From the NCBI GenBank assembly GCA_963704815.1, contig CAVPHU010000005.1, positions 564,724-628,723 on the forward strand: a DNA stretch of 64,000 bases, in the 5' to 3' direction. Made by a program: the position numbers and the translations under genes. Position 1 is the stretch's first letter, and each line of letters starts with the position of its first letter. This DNA comes from DATKWD01 sp963704815. GTDB lineage: Bacteria; Actinomycetota; Acidimicrobiia; Acidimicrobiales; Salinilacustritrichaceae. Shown one piece after another: positions 32,852 through 43,358 of the stretch. The notes under the pieces were generated by a model. The model saw only the letters and a program-made list of their open reading frames with translations, made no database searches and was not told where the DNA came from.

Positions 32852-34240
32852 TCACTTGGCCGGAAAGACGGTGACGATGTCGGCGAAGCCGCCCTCGGCC
32901 CGGGTGGCGAGGATGGGGTTGCCGAGGAAGGTGATGTCTTCGCCGAGCAGTTCGATGCCGAACGCCTCGGGCGCGTCGAGCGGACACTCGACGATGAACG
33001 TGCGCCTCACCTCTTCCCCGTCGAGCTTGCACACCCGTGCGCCGGTGGCGTCGGCGACCATGGTGGCGTCGACCAGTACCACCGTCCCGACGGGTGCATC
33101 GAGCGCCTGGTCGAGCGACTGCAACGTCAGGGCTCCCACATCGATGTCGGTCGTGGCCGGGGCATCGGTCGTCTCGACGATCGGGTCACCCAGGGGTGTT
33201 CGAACGATGTCACCGAAGTGGACGGTGTCGCCGTCGACCCGTGTGGCGTGGGTGACGAGGTCGCCCGACTGTGGCCGGTCGAGACGGCGTCCGTACTCGT
33301 CGAACACCCCAGACGGCCCGAAGAACGCCCGCCGTGCTGCGTCCCAACGCACCAGTCCGATGATGGTGTCGCTCGGGTCTGCGGTCCGAGCGTCGATGGC
33401 ACTCACGGTTCCGTCGGCGTGGTGAATGATCACGACCGGGACGTTGTCCCGGTCGAAGGCGAGCGAGGCCTCGCCGACCGGCGGGAGCGGTGCCGAACCG
33501 CTCTCGTCGCCGAACTCGGTCGAGATGACCTCGTCGGGAAGCCCGGGGACGATCTCGAACGGCACGACCTCCGATTCGGGGGAGGCTGAGAAGAAAGGCT
33601 CCTGGGCGGGGAGACGGATCCGCGAGATGCCGTCGAACGTCGAACGGTCGACCGCCGCGACGATGATGTAGGAAACCGGGACCTCCTCGCAGGTGCGGTA
33701 GGAGGGGTCGACGAAGCGGGGCGCGAGGATGCCGGGATCGATCTCCTCGAGGCCGGCGAAGACCGGTGGGCAGTCGTTGCTCGGGATCGCGAACACGACG
33801 AGCGCCCGTTCGGCCGGGTCGAAGGTGCCCTCGAGGCCCGCGCGTGGGATGGCCATGCCGAAGCGGCTGGTCATTTCGGCCTCGACTTCGTCGTAGGCGG
33901 CCAGGTCGCCTACGAACCGCACGAACGGGAACGAATCGACGGCGAAGGTCGTGGCAAGCGTCGAGAAGCCGAGTGATCCGGTGGTGACCGGCGTCCGGTC
34001 GTCCGCAGGGTCGGGGGTGGATGGCCCGGGTCCGGTGATCGTGTCGACGTCGCCGTCATCACCAGAGGTGAGTGCTCCCGCCAGGGCAACCACCAGCAGC
34101 ACGACGATCATCGCCGATCCGGCGACGAGGCGGCGTCGATGTCGTTGCGCTCGACCCCGGGCCCAGACGTCGGCGACGTCGGCGTCGCTGCGGGTCCGGG
34201 TGGCCGAGAGGCCGTCGAGTCGGGTGTCGAGATCAGACAT
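32852..34240 (-). CDS. Single-pass membrane partner of the SigE-type sigma factor
   Basis: 462 residues. The cytoplasmic start MSDLDTRLDGLSATRTRSDADVADVWARGRAQRHRRR is followed by one helix LVAGSAMIVVLLVVALAGALTSG and then a large external region (about 60-462) without a known fold. It overlaps the sigma gene by 8 bases, so translation is coupled; a role as anti-sigma or sensor is the natural inference, though no zf-HC2 finger is present. Confidence 0.72.
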   Translation of the reverse strand: MSDLDTRLDGLSATRTRSDADVADVWARGRAQRHRRRLVAGSAMIVVLLVVALAGALTSGDDGDVDTITGPGPSTPDPADDRTPVTTGSLGFSTLATTFAVDSFPFVRFVGDLAAYDEVEAEMTSRFGMAIPRAGLEGTFDPAERALVVFAIPSNDCPPVFAGLEEIDPGILAPRFVDPSYRTCEEVPVSYIIVAAVDRSTFDGISRIRLPAQEPFFSASPESEVVPFEIVPGLPDEVISTEFGDESGSAPLPPVGEASLAFDRDNVPVVIIHHADGTVSAIDARTADPSDTIIGLVRWDAARRAFFGPSGVFDEYGRRLDRPQSGDLVTHATRVDGDTVHFGDIVRTPLGDPIVETTDAPATTDIDVGALTLQSLDQALDAPVGTVVLVDATMVADATGARVCKLDGEEVRRTFIVECPLDAPEAFGIELLGEDITFLGNPILATRAEGGFADIVTVFPAK

Positions 34241-34715
34241 GGGGCACCTCTTCGAGAAGCAGGCGCAACGCGGTGCGGGCGTCGGTGAGGGTGGCGGCCG
34301 CCGTGCCGTCGGCGATTCCCATGGCCTCGGCCACCTCGTGCTGGGTGAACCCGAGCACGTAGCGCAGCGCGATCGCTTCCCGCTGACGGTCGGGGAGTCT
34401 CGTCACCGCGCTCCACAGGTCGAGGTCGGGAACCAGGTCGTGATGCACGGCCAGCGGGTCTTCGCGCTTGCCGATCTCTCGCTCGCGTGTGCGGCGTCGG
34501 CCGGCGCGCCTGAGCTCGTTCCGGGCGACGCGGTAGGTCCAGCCAACGGGGTTCTTCATGCGTCGCACCCGCTCCCAGCGCGCGGCAGCCCGGGCGAAGG
34601 CCTCGTTGCTTGCATCGGCAGCGCAATCGGCGTCACCCGTCACCGCACCCAGGGCACTGGTCACCGGACCGTGGTGGTCGGCGAAGAACGCGGCAAAATC
34701 GGGTGGCACGGTCAA
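34233..34715 (-). CDS. SigE-family ECF sigma factor
   Basis: 160 residues. Region 2: FAAFFADHHGPVTSALGAVTGDADCAADASNEAFARAAARWERVRRMKNPVGWTYRVARNELRR; region 4: RLPDRQREAIALRYVLGFTQHEVAEAMGIADGTAAATLTDARTALRLLL. This is the SigE-like ECF type often paired with a membrane protein. The start is TTG (complement of 34713-34715), with GGTGAG 5 bp upstream. The downstream partner gene overlaps by 8 bases. Confidence 0.9.
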   Translation of the reverse strand: MTVPPDFAAFFADHHGPVTSALGAVTGDADCAADASNEAFARAAARWERVRRMKNPVGWTYRVARNELRRAGRRRTREREIGKREDPLAVHHDLVPDLDLWSAVTRLPDRQREAIALRYVLGFTQHEVAEAMGIADGTAAATLTDARTALRLLLEEVPHV

Positions 34716-34819
34716 TGCTCACCAGAGTCCCGAGTCACCGGTTCTGTTTAGTCGGGTACTTCCGACCGTCTTGCGAATCTCCTGCGTCGGCGGCCCGGGG
34801 TTCGTGGCAGGCTCCGGGC

Positions 34820-36441
<1,622 letters not shown>

Positions 36442-36498
36442 ACCGGCTGGTCCGGGCAAGAGGTTCGAATTGGCGCTCGCCGGTCGTCACGTCACGCT

Positions 36499-38089
36499 GT
36501 GGTGGTGAGCACGCCGACCGAGGAGGCCGCCCGTCGGCGGACCTTCGCCATCATCAGCCATCCCGATGCCGGCAAGACCACGCTCACCGAGAAGTTCCTT
36601 CTGTACGGCGGCGCCATCCAGGAGGCGGGCAACGTGAAGGCCCGCGGCCAGCGTCGCAAGGTCAGCTCGGACTGGATGGAGATGGAGCAGAAGCGGGGCA
36701 TCTCGATCACCTCGACCGTGCTCCAGTTCCCCTACCGGGACCATGTGTTGAACCTGCTCGACACCCCCGGTCACCGCGACTTCTCCGAGGACACCTACCG
36801 GGTGCTCGCCGCCGTCGATGCGGTGATCATGGTGCTCGACGCGTCGAGCGGCATCGAGAGCCAGACCCGCAAGCTGTTCGAGGTGTGTCGCCAGCGCGAG
36901 CTCCCGATCATCAGCTTCATCAACAAGTGGGACCGTCCGGGGCGTGATGCGCTCGAGTTGATCGACGAGCTGGAGTCCGAGCTCGATCTCCATCCGACGC
37001 CCGTCACCTGGCCGGTCGGCATCGCCGGCGACTTCCGTGGCGTGATCGACCGCCAGAACGACTGCTTCGTCCGCTACACCCGAACCGCCCGCGGGGCGAG
37101 TGAGGCCCCCGAGGAGATCGTCCCGACGGACCAGGCGGCGGCCGAGGAGGGCAAGGCCTACCTCGATGCGGTCGACGAGGTCGACCTGCTGACCGCCGTC
37201 GGCGCCGACAACGACACCGAGCTGTTCCACACCGGAGCGGCCACGCCGGTGTTCTTCGGGTCGGCGCTGACCAACTTCGGGGTGCGCCTCCTGCTCGACA
37301 GCGTGGTCGACCTGGCGCCGTCGCCCCAGCCGAGGATCGACGTCCACGGCGACCCGCCGCGATCTCGATGCGCCGTTCAGCGGCTTCGTGTTCAAGGTGC
37401 AGGCCAACATGGATCCGTCCCACCGTGACCGGATCGCTTATCTGCGGGTGTGCAGCGGGCGGTTCGATCGAGGCATGGTCGTGACCCACGGACGCACCGG
37501 CAAACCCTTCGCCACCAAGTACGCCCACTCGGTGTTCGGGCAGGAGCGCGACACCCTGGAGGAGGCCTACCCGGGCGATGTGATCGGTCTGGTCAATGCC
37601 ACTGACGTGACCGTCGGCGACGCGCTCTACGACGAGGTGCCGGTCGAGTTCCCCGGGATCCCGGCCTTCGCCCCGGAGCACTTCGCCATCGCCCGGGTGC
37701 GAGACACCGGCAAGTTCAAGCAGTTCCGCTCGGGCATCGCCCAACTCGACGAAGAAGGTGTCGTCCAGATCCTTCGTGACCGAGACCTGGGCGACCAGGC
37801 GCCGCTGTTCGCCGCCGTGGGTCGTCTCCAGTTCGAGGTCGCCCAGTCTCGCCTCGAGCTGGAGTTCGGTGCTCCGATCGAGTTGAGCCCCACCGGTCAC
37901 ACGATCGCCCGGATCACCGATGCCGAGAGTGCCGAGGCCCTTCGCCCGATGCAGGGGGTCGACGTCTACGAGCGGAGCGATGGTGCGCTCCTCGCCCTGT
38001 TCGAGTCGATCTACTGGCTCCAGCGACTCGAGCAGGACCAACCCGATCTCCTCCTCGAGCCGCTGCTGGCCGAGGGCATGGCCGGCTGA
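36499..38089 (+). CDS. prfC: Peptide chain release factor 3, apparent frameshift
   Basis: GTPase that recycles RF1/RF2 after termination. G domain: ISHPDAGKTTLTEKFLLYGG, switch RGISITSTVLQF, DTPGHRDFSEDTYR, NKWDRPG. The second half, FVFKVQANMDPSHRDRIAYLRVCSG, VFGQERDTLEEAYPGDVIGL and PVEFPGIPAFAPEHFA, is diagnostic for RF3. The frame shifts at about 37355-37358: removing one C from CCCGCCGCG gives DPRDLDAPFSGFVFK. The programmed frameshift of release factors belongs to prfB, not prfC, and no CTTTGAC site is seen, so I take this as an error. Start GTG. Confidence 0.9.
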
Positions 38090-38142
38090 GTCGGCGGCTG
38101 CTTCATCTCGTTCAGCAGTCGTGGTCCTACAGTGCGGCGCAG

Positions 38143-38487
38143 ATGGAATGGCTGCTGGTCGTGTTCGCGCTGGTGTCCAGCGGGTCGTTCCTCTTCTACG
38201 GCTACCAGACCCTCCTGTGGGACGCGCCGAGGGTCGAGTTCGAGCGCTACGACATGCCGAAGGCACGCAGGGTCGTCGGGACGATGCAGCTTCTCGGTAG
38301 TGCCGGAGTCCTGATCGGCCTCGGCTTCACGCCCCTCGGCGTGGTCGCGGCCACCGGGCTCACCCTGATGATGTTCCTCGGGCTGATCGTTCGGTTGAGG
38401 ATCCACGACGCTCCACGGCTCATGATCCCGGCCGCTGTGCTCGGCCTCGTGAACGCCGCGCTGATCGGGCTCTTCCTGTCTCAGTGA
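38143..38487 (+). CDS. DoxX-like small membrane protein
   Basis: 114 residues, about four helices: LLVVFALVSSGSFLFYGYQTLLW, the conserved-type loop with MPKARRVVGTMQLLGSAGVLIGLGF, LGVVAATGLTLMMFLGLIVRL, and LMIPAAVLGLVNAALIGLFL. The pattern (mixed polar/aromatic first helix, G-rich second) fits DoxX/DUF4870-like quinone-linked families loosely. It is convergent with, and overlaps by 7 bases, another DoxX-like gene. Confidence 0.6.
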   Translation: MEWLLVVFALVSSGSFLFYGYQTLLWDAPRVEFERYDMPKARRVVGTMQLLGSAGVLIGLGFTPLGVVAATGLTLMMFLGLIVRLRIHDAPRLMIPAAVLGLVNAALIGLFLSQ

Positions 38488-38870
38488 TCGGTTTCCTGGT
38501 CTTCGCCGTTGAGGATCGCCGAGGTGGCGGCGAGCGAGAACACGGTGATCGCCGGCAGGGCCCGTTTGAGCGGATCCTTGACCTTGACGTGCATCGCGAT
38601 GGCGCCGAGCATGAACAGCGCGAGGCCAGCCGATGCCGGCCGCACCAGCTTCGGCACCCGGTGGCCGATGAGCATCATGCTCGCCAGGCCGACCTTCGCG
38701 GCACCGACCGCATACATGGTGCTCTCGGACATCCCGTATTCGGCGAACTCCTCCTTCATGTTGGTGGCATTCCCGCCGCGGTAGCCGGTGTCTTTGTTGA
38801 AGCGGTTGAACCAGACGTTCAGGATCCACAGGCCGGCGATGGTCTGAGCGACCTTTCCGATGATCTTCAT
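38481..38870 (-). CDS. DoxX-like membrane protein
   Basis: 129 residues: KIIGKVAQTIAGLWILNVWFNRFNKDTGYRGGNATNMKEEFAEYGM, then GAAKVGLASMMLIGHRVPKLVRPASAGLALFMLGAIAMHVKVKDPLKRALPAITVFSLAAT, a DoxX-type helix arrangement with the HVKVKDP loop. Its role is unknown; family members are linked to redox or respiratory complexes. It ends overlapping the convergent neighbour by 7 bases. Confidence 0.65.
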   Translation of the reverse strand: MKIIGKVAQTIAGLWILNVWFNRFNKDTGYRGGNATNMKEEFAEYGMSESTMYAVGAAKVGLASMMLIGHRVPKLVRPASAGLALFMLGAIAMHVKVKDPLKRALPAITVFSLAATSAILNGEDQETDH

Positions 38871-38996
38871 GACATGACATCCCTTCGATCAGCACTGGAG
38901 TTCAGCGATCAGCTGGCATTCTCCCCCCGGGCCGAACCGAATCAAACCTGGGCGGCAGGATTCGTGCCGTGAGCACCTGAGCTAGCTTCTCGCTCG

Positions 38997-39431
38997 ATGC
39001 CGAATGACGAGAAGCGCGAGTTGGTCGAGAGATTCTGGGCAACCCTCGCGGCCCGCGACTGGGACGCACTCGCCGGGTTCCTCGACGAGTCGAGCGAGTA
39101 CTGGGACGTGCCGATCGGGCGCGAGACCGGTGCCATCGGACCGGCCAACATCGTGAACCGGCTGAAGCTCGGGCTCGAGCCGCTGGCCGGCTACACCAAC
39201 CAGCCCGAGCACACGATCGTCGAGGACGACCACGTCGTCACCATCCACTCCGAGAGCTGGACCTGGGACGACGGCCACGCGTACACGCTGCAGTTCTCGA
39301 CCTACCAGCGGGTGGTCGACGGGGTGATCGTGGAGTGGCGCGACTACAGCGACATGAGCGGCCTGATGGCTGCGGCCCCGCAATGGTGGCTGGACCGCCT
39401 CGCCAACGACGACCTCGCCTGGATGTCCTGA
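38997..39431 (+). CDS. SnoaL/NTF2-like (limonene-epoxide-hydrolase type) protein
   Basis: 144 residues of the NTF2-like cone fold: KRELVERFWATLAARDWDALAGFLDESSEYWDVPIGRETGAIGPANIVNRLKLGLEPL and WDDGHAYTLQFSTYQRVVDGVIVEWRDYSDMSGL. The end VEWRDYSDMSG is like limonene-1,2-epoxide hydrolase relatives. Substrate unknown. A 125-bp spacer upstream separates it from the leftward DoxX-like gene; I see no sharp promoter. Confidence 0.75.
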   Translation: MPNDEKRELVERFWATLAARDWDALAGFLDESSEYWDVPIGRETGAIGPANIVNRLKLGLEPLAGYTNQPEHTIVEDDHVVTIHSESWTWDDGHAYTLQFSTYQRVVDGVIVEWRDYSDMSGLMAAAPQWWLDRLANDDLAWMS

Positions 39432-39474
39432 CCGCTTCCTCACCGGACTTCGGGTGAGACATTCGCCCCGCCCC

Positions 39475-39963
39475 TCACTCGGGGAGCTTGGCCTCGATGC
39501 GTTCGATGGCCTCGACGAGATCGCCGACCACCTCGCGCAGGTCCTCATGGGTCACCACGTCACTGAGGGCGACGCGCACGCTGGCCAACTCGCGTGACAG
39601 GAAGTTGGTGTCGGCGAAGGTCCGGGCCTGGAGTTCGCGATCGGACTCGGCCTGGGCGCGGTCGCGGTCGTCCTGGCGGTTCTGCGCCAGCAGGATGAGG
39701 GGCGCGGCATAGGCGGCCTGGGTCGAGAACGCCAGGTTGAGCAGGATGAACGGGTAGGGGTCCCAGTCCTGGCCGAAGGCCACGGCGTTGAGCGTGATCC
39801 AGGTGATGACGAACACCGTCTGGGCCACCAGGAACTTGCCCGTGCCGAGCGTGCGAGCGATGCCCTCGCTGAAGCGGCCGAAGGCGTCGGCGTCGTAGTG
39901 GATGCCGAGGTTCGACGCCCCGCGAGGCTGGCTCAGGTCGGGTGCGCGACGGAACCACCTCAT
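39475..39963 (-). CDS. DUF1003 membrane protein
   Basis: 162 residues. Two helices: GTGKFLVAQTVFVITWITLNAVAFGQDW and YPFILLNLAFSTQAAYAAPLILLAQNRQDDRDRAQAESDRELQAR, the DUF1003 signature (PFILLNL..S..AAY.AP.I..SQNRQ). The C-terminal tail is coiled. Start MRWFRRAP chosen because upstream codons lie inside the MgtE-N gene, with which it overlaps by 4 bases (ATGA). DUF1003 and the MgtE-N/CBS gene are neighbours in other actinobacteria. Confidence 0.88.
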   Translation of the reverse strand: MRWFRRAPDLSQPRGASNLGIHYDADAFGRFSEGIARTLGTGKFLVAQTVFVITWITLNAVAFGQDWDPYPFILLNLAFSTQAAYAAPLILLAQNRQDDRDRAQAESDRELQARTFADTNFLSRELASVRVALSDVVTHEDLREVVGDLVEAIERIEAKLPE

Positions 39964-41174
39964 TCGGCGCTCCGCTGCAGCATGCGCCGCCAGCCCTTGG
40001 GCAGCATGTGGTCGACGACATCGTCGATGGTGACCGCTCCGATGAGCCTGGACGCCTCGTCGCACACCGCGAGGGCCACGAGGTCGTACGCAGCGAGTCG
40101 CCGCGCGACCTCGACCTGGTCGGTCTCGGGCGTGAGCCACTCAGGCTCCTGGGCGATGCAGTCGCCGAGCGTGGTCGACGGGGGTTCGCGCAGCAGCCGC
40201 TGGAAGCCGACGACGCCCAGGAACCGCCCGGTCGGTGACGAGGTGGGCGCCCGGACGACGAACACCTGAGCGGCCAGCGTCGTCGGGAGGGTGGGATCAC
40301 GGAGCCGGGCGAGCGTCTCGGCCACCGTCGTCTCGGGCGTGAGGGCCACCGGCTGGGGTGTCATCAGACCACCGGCGGTGGCGTCGTCGTAGGTCAGCAG
40401 CTTGCGGAGCGCGGCCTGGTCGGCGTCGTCGACGGCGGCCAGGAGGGCCGCACGGGCGTCCTCGTCCATCTCGTGGAGCAGGTCGACCGCATCGTCGGGG
40501 TCCATCTCCTCGATGATGTCGGCGGCCCGCTCGATGTCGAGGTTCTCGATGATCCGGATCTGCTCGTCCTCGGGAAGCTCTTCGAGCAGATCGGCCAGGC
40601 GGTCGTCGTCGAGCTGCGCGGCGAGTCTGCGCCGCTTGGCCAGCGGGAGTGCCCGGATCCTCGTCGCGATGTCGGCCGGCCGGAGATGGCGGAGCTCGAC
40701 CACCTCGGCGTGCTCGGGGTCCGGAGCGAACAGATCGGCGACCTCGGACCAGTCGACGATGCGGGGGCTCCGACGCCGCAGCGGGCCCTTCCCGCCGATG
40801 GCGACGGTCACGATCTCCCATTCGGTCGGTCGGCTGGGGGCATTGCGCAGCGAGAGGTCGGTGACGAATCCGTCGAGCGCACGGGTGTTGAGCAGGTCGG
40901 CGACCGCCAGCAGCTCGCCCGAACGGCGCTCGAAGGCCCGCACGTCGATGGTGCCGGTCCTCAAGCGCACGCCGGTCGGCGACACTTCGGTCACCCGGTT
41001 GGCGTTGACGAAGATGTGTCGTCGTTGCACGGTCGTGACGAAGCCCAGGACCTTGGGTGCCAGCCGGGTCGTCGGGGCGATGACGACGTCGGAGACCTGC
41101 CCGATGGCGCCGCCGGTGTCGTCGACCAGCGGCAGACGCACGATGCGCGACACATAGCGGAGGGTCTCGGGCAC
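39960..41174 (-). CDS. MgtE N-domain/CBS-pair protein without transport helices
   Basis: 404 residues. An N-terminal PRC-barrel-like part (about 10-165, RLPLVDDTGGAIGQVSDVVI and a second copy around IVDWSEVADL) is followed by the MgtE intracellular N domain (LAAQLDDDRLADLLEELPEDEQIRIIENLDIERAADIIEEMDPDDAVDLLHEMDEDARAALL) and a CBS pair (VALTPETTVAETLARLRDP, DVVDHMLPKGWRRMLQRS). It lacks the five membrane helices of a Mg2+ channel, so it is a sensor or scaffold rather than a transporter. GTG start at 41174. Confidence 0.88.
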   Translation of the reverse strand: MPETLRYVSRIVRLPLVDDTGGAIGQVSDVVIAPTTRLAPKVLGFVTTVQRRHIFVNANRVTEVSPTGVRLRTGTIDVRAFERRSGELLAVADLLNTRALDGFVTDLSLRNAPSRPTEWEIVTVAIGGKGPLRRRSPRIVDWSEVADLFAPDPEHAEVVELRHLRPADIATRIRALPLAKRRRLAAQLDDDRLADLLEELPEDEQIRIIENLDIERAADIIEEMDPDDAVDLLHEMDEDARAALLAAVDDADQAALRKLLTYDDATAGGLMTPQPVALTPETTVAETLARLRDPTLPTTLAAQVFVVRAPTSSPTGRFLGVVGFQRLLREPPSTTLGDCIAQEPEWLTPETDQVEVARRLAAYDLVALAVCDEASRLIGAVTIDDVVDHMLPKGWRRMLQRSAE

Positions 41175-41254
41175 GTCCGAACGGTACTGCCGCGACGCCG
41201 AACGGTGAATCTCCGGCTGCGACCTCGCGACCGAGCGGCCGGGTGGGGGCTGAT

Positions 41255-41716
41255 TCAGGCGTTGCGCGGGGGTCTGACGGCGTAGACGAGGGTGCCGTGG
41301 ACGGCTTCGCGGCCGTCGGCGCCGCGGACCTCGGCGCGACAGAACACGAGTGACGACCCCCGTTTGACCACCCATCCCTCGGCGATCGCGTCCTGTTTGG
41401 CGATCGCCGACAAGTACTGGATGTCCATCGACACCGTGGCGAACAACCAGCCCGGGTCGTAGGCCTGGCCCACCGCCGGCACGACGACGGTGTCGACCAG
41501 CGTGGCGAGCGCGCCGCCGTGCACGATGCCGGCCGGCTGCTCGAGCTCGTCGCGGAACGGCAGCCGCATCCGGCAGTAGTCGGTGCGGACCTCCTCGACC
41601 TCGAGCCCGACCACGTTCGCGAACAAGGGACGATCCCAGGTGCCGAACTTCGCCCATCGAGCGGCCGTGTCGGCGGGGAGGGGCGGAAACGACCCCGAGC
41701 GCTCGGTCATGGGCAT
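41255..41716 (-). CDS. PaaI-type hotdog thioesterase
   Basis: 153 residues. The hotdog core is AGIVHGGALATLVDTVVVPAVGQAYDPGWLFATVSMDIQYLSAIAKQDAIAEGWVVKRGSSLVFCRAEVRGADGREAVHGTLVYAV. H-G-G-A-L-A-T-L-x-D is the PaaI/YdiI-like catalytic segment with the Asp on the central helix. Hydrolyses an acyl- or aryl-CoA, identity unknown. Stands alone between the MgtE-N gene and the propeller gene. Confidence 0.85.
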   Translation of the reverse strand: MPMTERSGSFPPLPADTAARWAKFGTWDRPLFANVVGLEVEEVRTDYCRMRLPFRDELEQPAGIVHGGALATLVDTVVVPAVGQAYDPGWLFATVSMDIQYLSAIAKQDAIAEGWVVKRGSSLVFCRAEVRGADGREAVHGTLVYAVRPPRNA

Positions 41717-41777
41717 GTGACGGTAGCGGCGGCCCTGCCACCTGCTCGTACCCGCCCAGCCCTACCCTTCGCAGGCA

Positions 41778-43286
41778 GTGGTCACCAAGGCTCAAGCTCG
41801 TCGCAACGGCATGGTCGCGCTCGTCGTGGCCATGGCCCTGGTCGTCGCGGTGCTGTCCTGGGGCTTCGATCGAGCCTTCGGCGGTGGCGGCGGTGAGGGC
41901 GACGAATCGACCGCCACGCCGGAGGGCTCGACCGAGAACGCCGGCATCGCACCCTTCGCCGACCCGGCGTTGGCCGGCCAGCCGTGGACCACCGCATCGG
42001 TCGAGGGCGTTCTCACGTTCCGAGGCAACCCCACCCGCACCTACTTCGGGCAGGGCCCGGTGCCTCGTGACCCTGAGATCGGCTTCAAGTTCCCCACCAA
42101 CCCGATGTGCTCGGAATCGACCGACCTGGGCGAGACCAAGACCTGGTGCGGCATGGGCTGGACCGGGCAACCCGCCGTGTTCGAGCGCGACGGCCGCACC
42201 TGGGCGGTGTTCGGCGCCTACGACAAGAACGTGCACTTCGTCGACGCCGACACCGGCGAGCGGATCCTGCCCGACTTCCCGACCGGCGATCTGATCAAAG
42301 GCTCGGTGACGATCGATCCCGACGGGTTTCCGCTCGTCTACACCGGGAGTCGCGACAACTTCCTTCGCATCCTGTCGATCGACGGCGAAGAGGCGACCGA
42401 GGTCTGGAAGCTCTCGTCCGAAGCGGTCTCACCCGTGCGTTGGAACGACGACTGGGACGCGTCACCGCTGGTCATCAACGACTACCTCATCGAAGGCGGC
42501 GAGAACGGCCAGTTGCACATCGTCCGCCTGAACCGTGGCTACGACGATGACGGCAACGTCACGGTCGATCCCGAGTTGGTGTTCAACACCCCCGGCTGGG
42601 ACGACGAACTGCTCGCCGACCTGCCAGACGAGAACGTCTCGATCGAGTCATCGCCGGTGATGGTGGGCGACATCGTCTACTTCGCCAACTCCGGTGGCCT
42701 CGTCCAGGGCTGGGATCTGAGCGGCCTCGGCACGGGCCAGGCGCCGGTCCGGACGTTTCGCTACTGGGCCGGCGACGACGCCGATGCGACGATCGCCGCC
42801 GACGCCGACGGGATGCTCTACGTCGCCGTCGAATACGAGCGTTACCTCGATCGAGCCGCCGAAGCCGGCCAGCTCATCAAGCTCGACCCCGACGCGGAGG
42901 GCGATCCGGTGGTCTGGAAGGTCGATGACCGCGACCTTCGCCCAGGGGGCATCTGGGCGTCACCGGCGGTCACCGACGACTCGGTCTATGCCGCCACCAA
43001 CGGCGGAGAGGTCTTCGCCGTCGACCGGGCGACCGGCACCAAGCGGTGGTCGATCGGCCTTCCGGGACCGACCTGGGGTTCGCCGGTGATCGTGGACGAC
43101 GTGCTCCTCATCGGTGACTGTGACGGCGTGTTCCACGCCTACGACGTGTCCGATCCGACCACCGAGCCCCCCGAGATCTGGTCGATCGAGCTGGGTGGGT
43201 GCATCGAGTCGACCCCGGCCGTTTGGAACGACCGGATCCTGATCGGGACACGCGGTGGGTTCCTGCACATGATTACCAGCGCCTGA
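41778..43286 (+). CDS. PQQ-type beta-propeller, membrane-anchored
   Basis: 502 residues. One N-terminal helix (NGMVALVVAMALVVAVLSWGF), then a Gly/Glu spacer, then a propeller of PQQ-like blades: WGSPVIVDDVLLIGDCDGVFHAYDV, ASPAVTDDSVYAATNGGEVFAVDRATGTKRWSIGLPGPT, STPAVWNDRILIGTRGGFLHMI. The absence of a full dehydrogenase suggests a lectin/structural or quinone-binding role outside the membrane. The GTG start lies 9 bp after TACCCT, so the transcript may be leaderless. Confidence 0.8.
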   Translation: MVTKAQARRNGMVALVVAMALVVAVLSWGFDRAFGGGGGEGDESTATPEGSTENAGIAPFADPALAGQPWTTASVEGVLTFRGNPTRTYFGQGPVPRDPEIGFKFPTNPMCSESTDLGETKTWCGMGWTGQPAVFERDGRTWAVFGAYDKNVHFVDADTGERILPDFPTGDLIKGSVTIDPDGFPLVYTGSRDNFLRILSIDGEEATEVWKLSSEAVSPVRWNDDWDASPLVINDYLIEGGENGQLHIVRLNRGYDDDGNVTVDPELVFNTPGWDDELLADLPDENVSIESSPVMVGDIVYFANSGGLVQGWDLSGLGTGQAPVRTFRYWAGDDADATIAADADGMLYVAVEYERYLDRAAEAGQLIKLDPDAEGDPVVWKVDDRDLRPGGIWASPAVTDDSVYAATNGGEVFAVDRATGTKRWSIGLPGPTWGSPVIVDDVLLIGDCDGVFHAYDVSDPTTEPPEIWSIELGGCIESTPAVWNDRILIGTRGGFLHMITSA

Positions 43287-43358
43287 ACGACCCTCGGCGG
43301 TTCACCGTCAGGCGGGTGGCGCTACTCTGGCCGCCGTCATCAGGGGGGTGGAGGATCG

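Noticed and set aside
36499..38089. Programmed frameshift in a release-factor gene
   Set aside because: Programmed +1 shifting is known for prfB with a CTTTGAC slip site; this is prfC and has no such site, and one C deletion repairs it.
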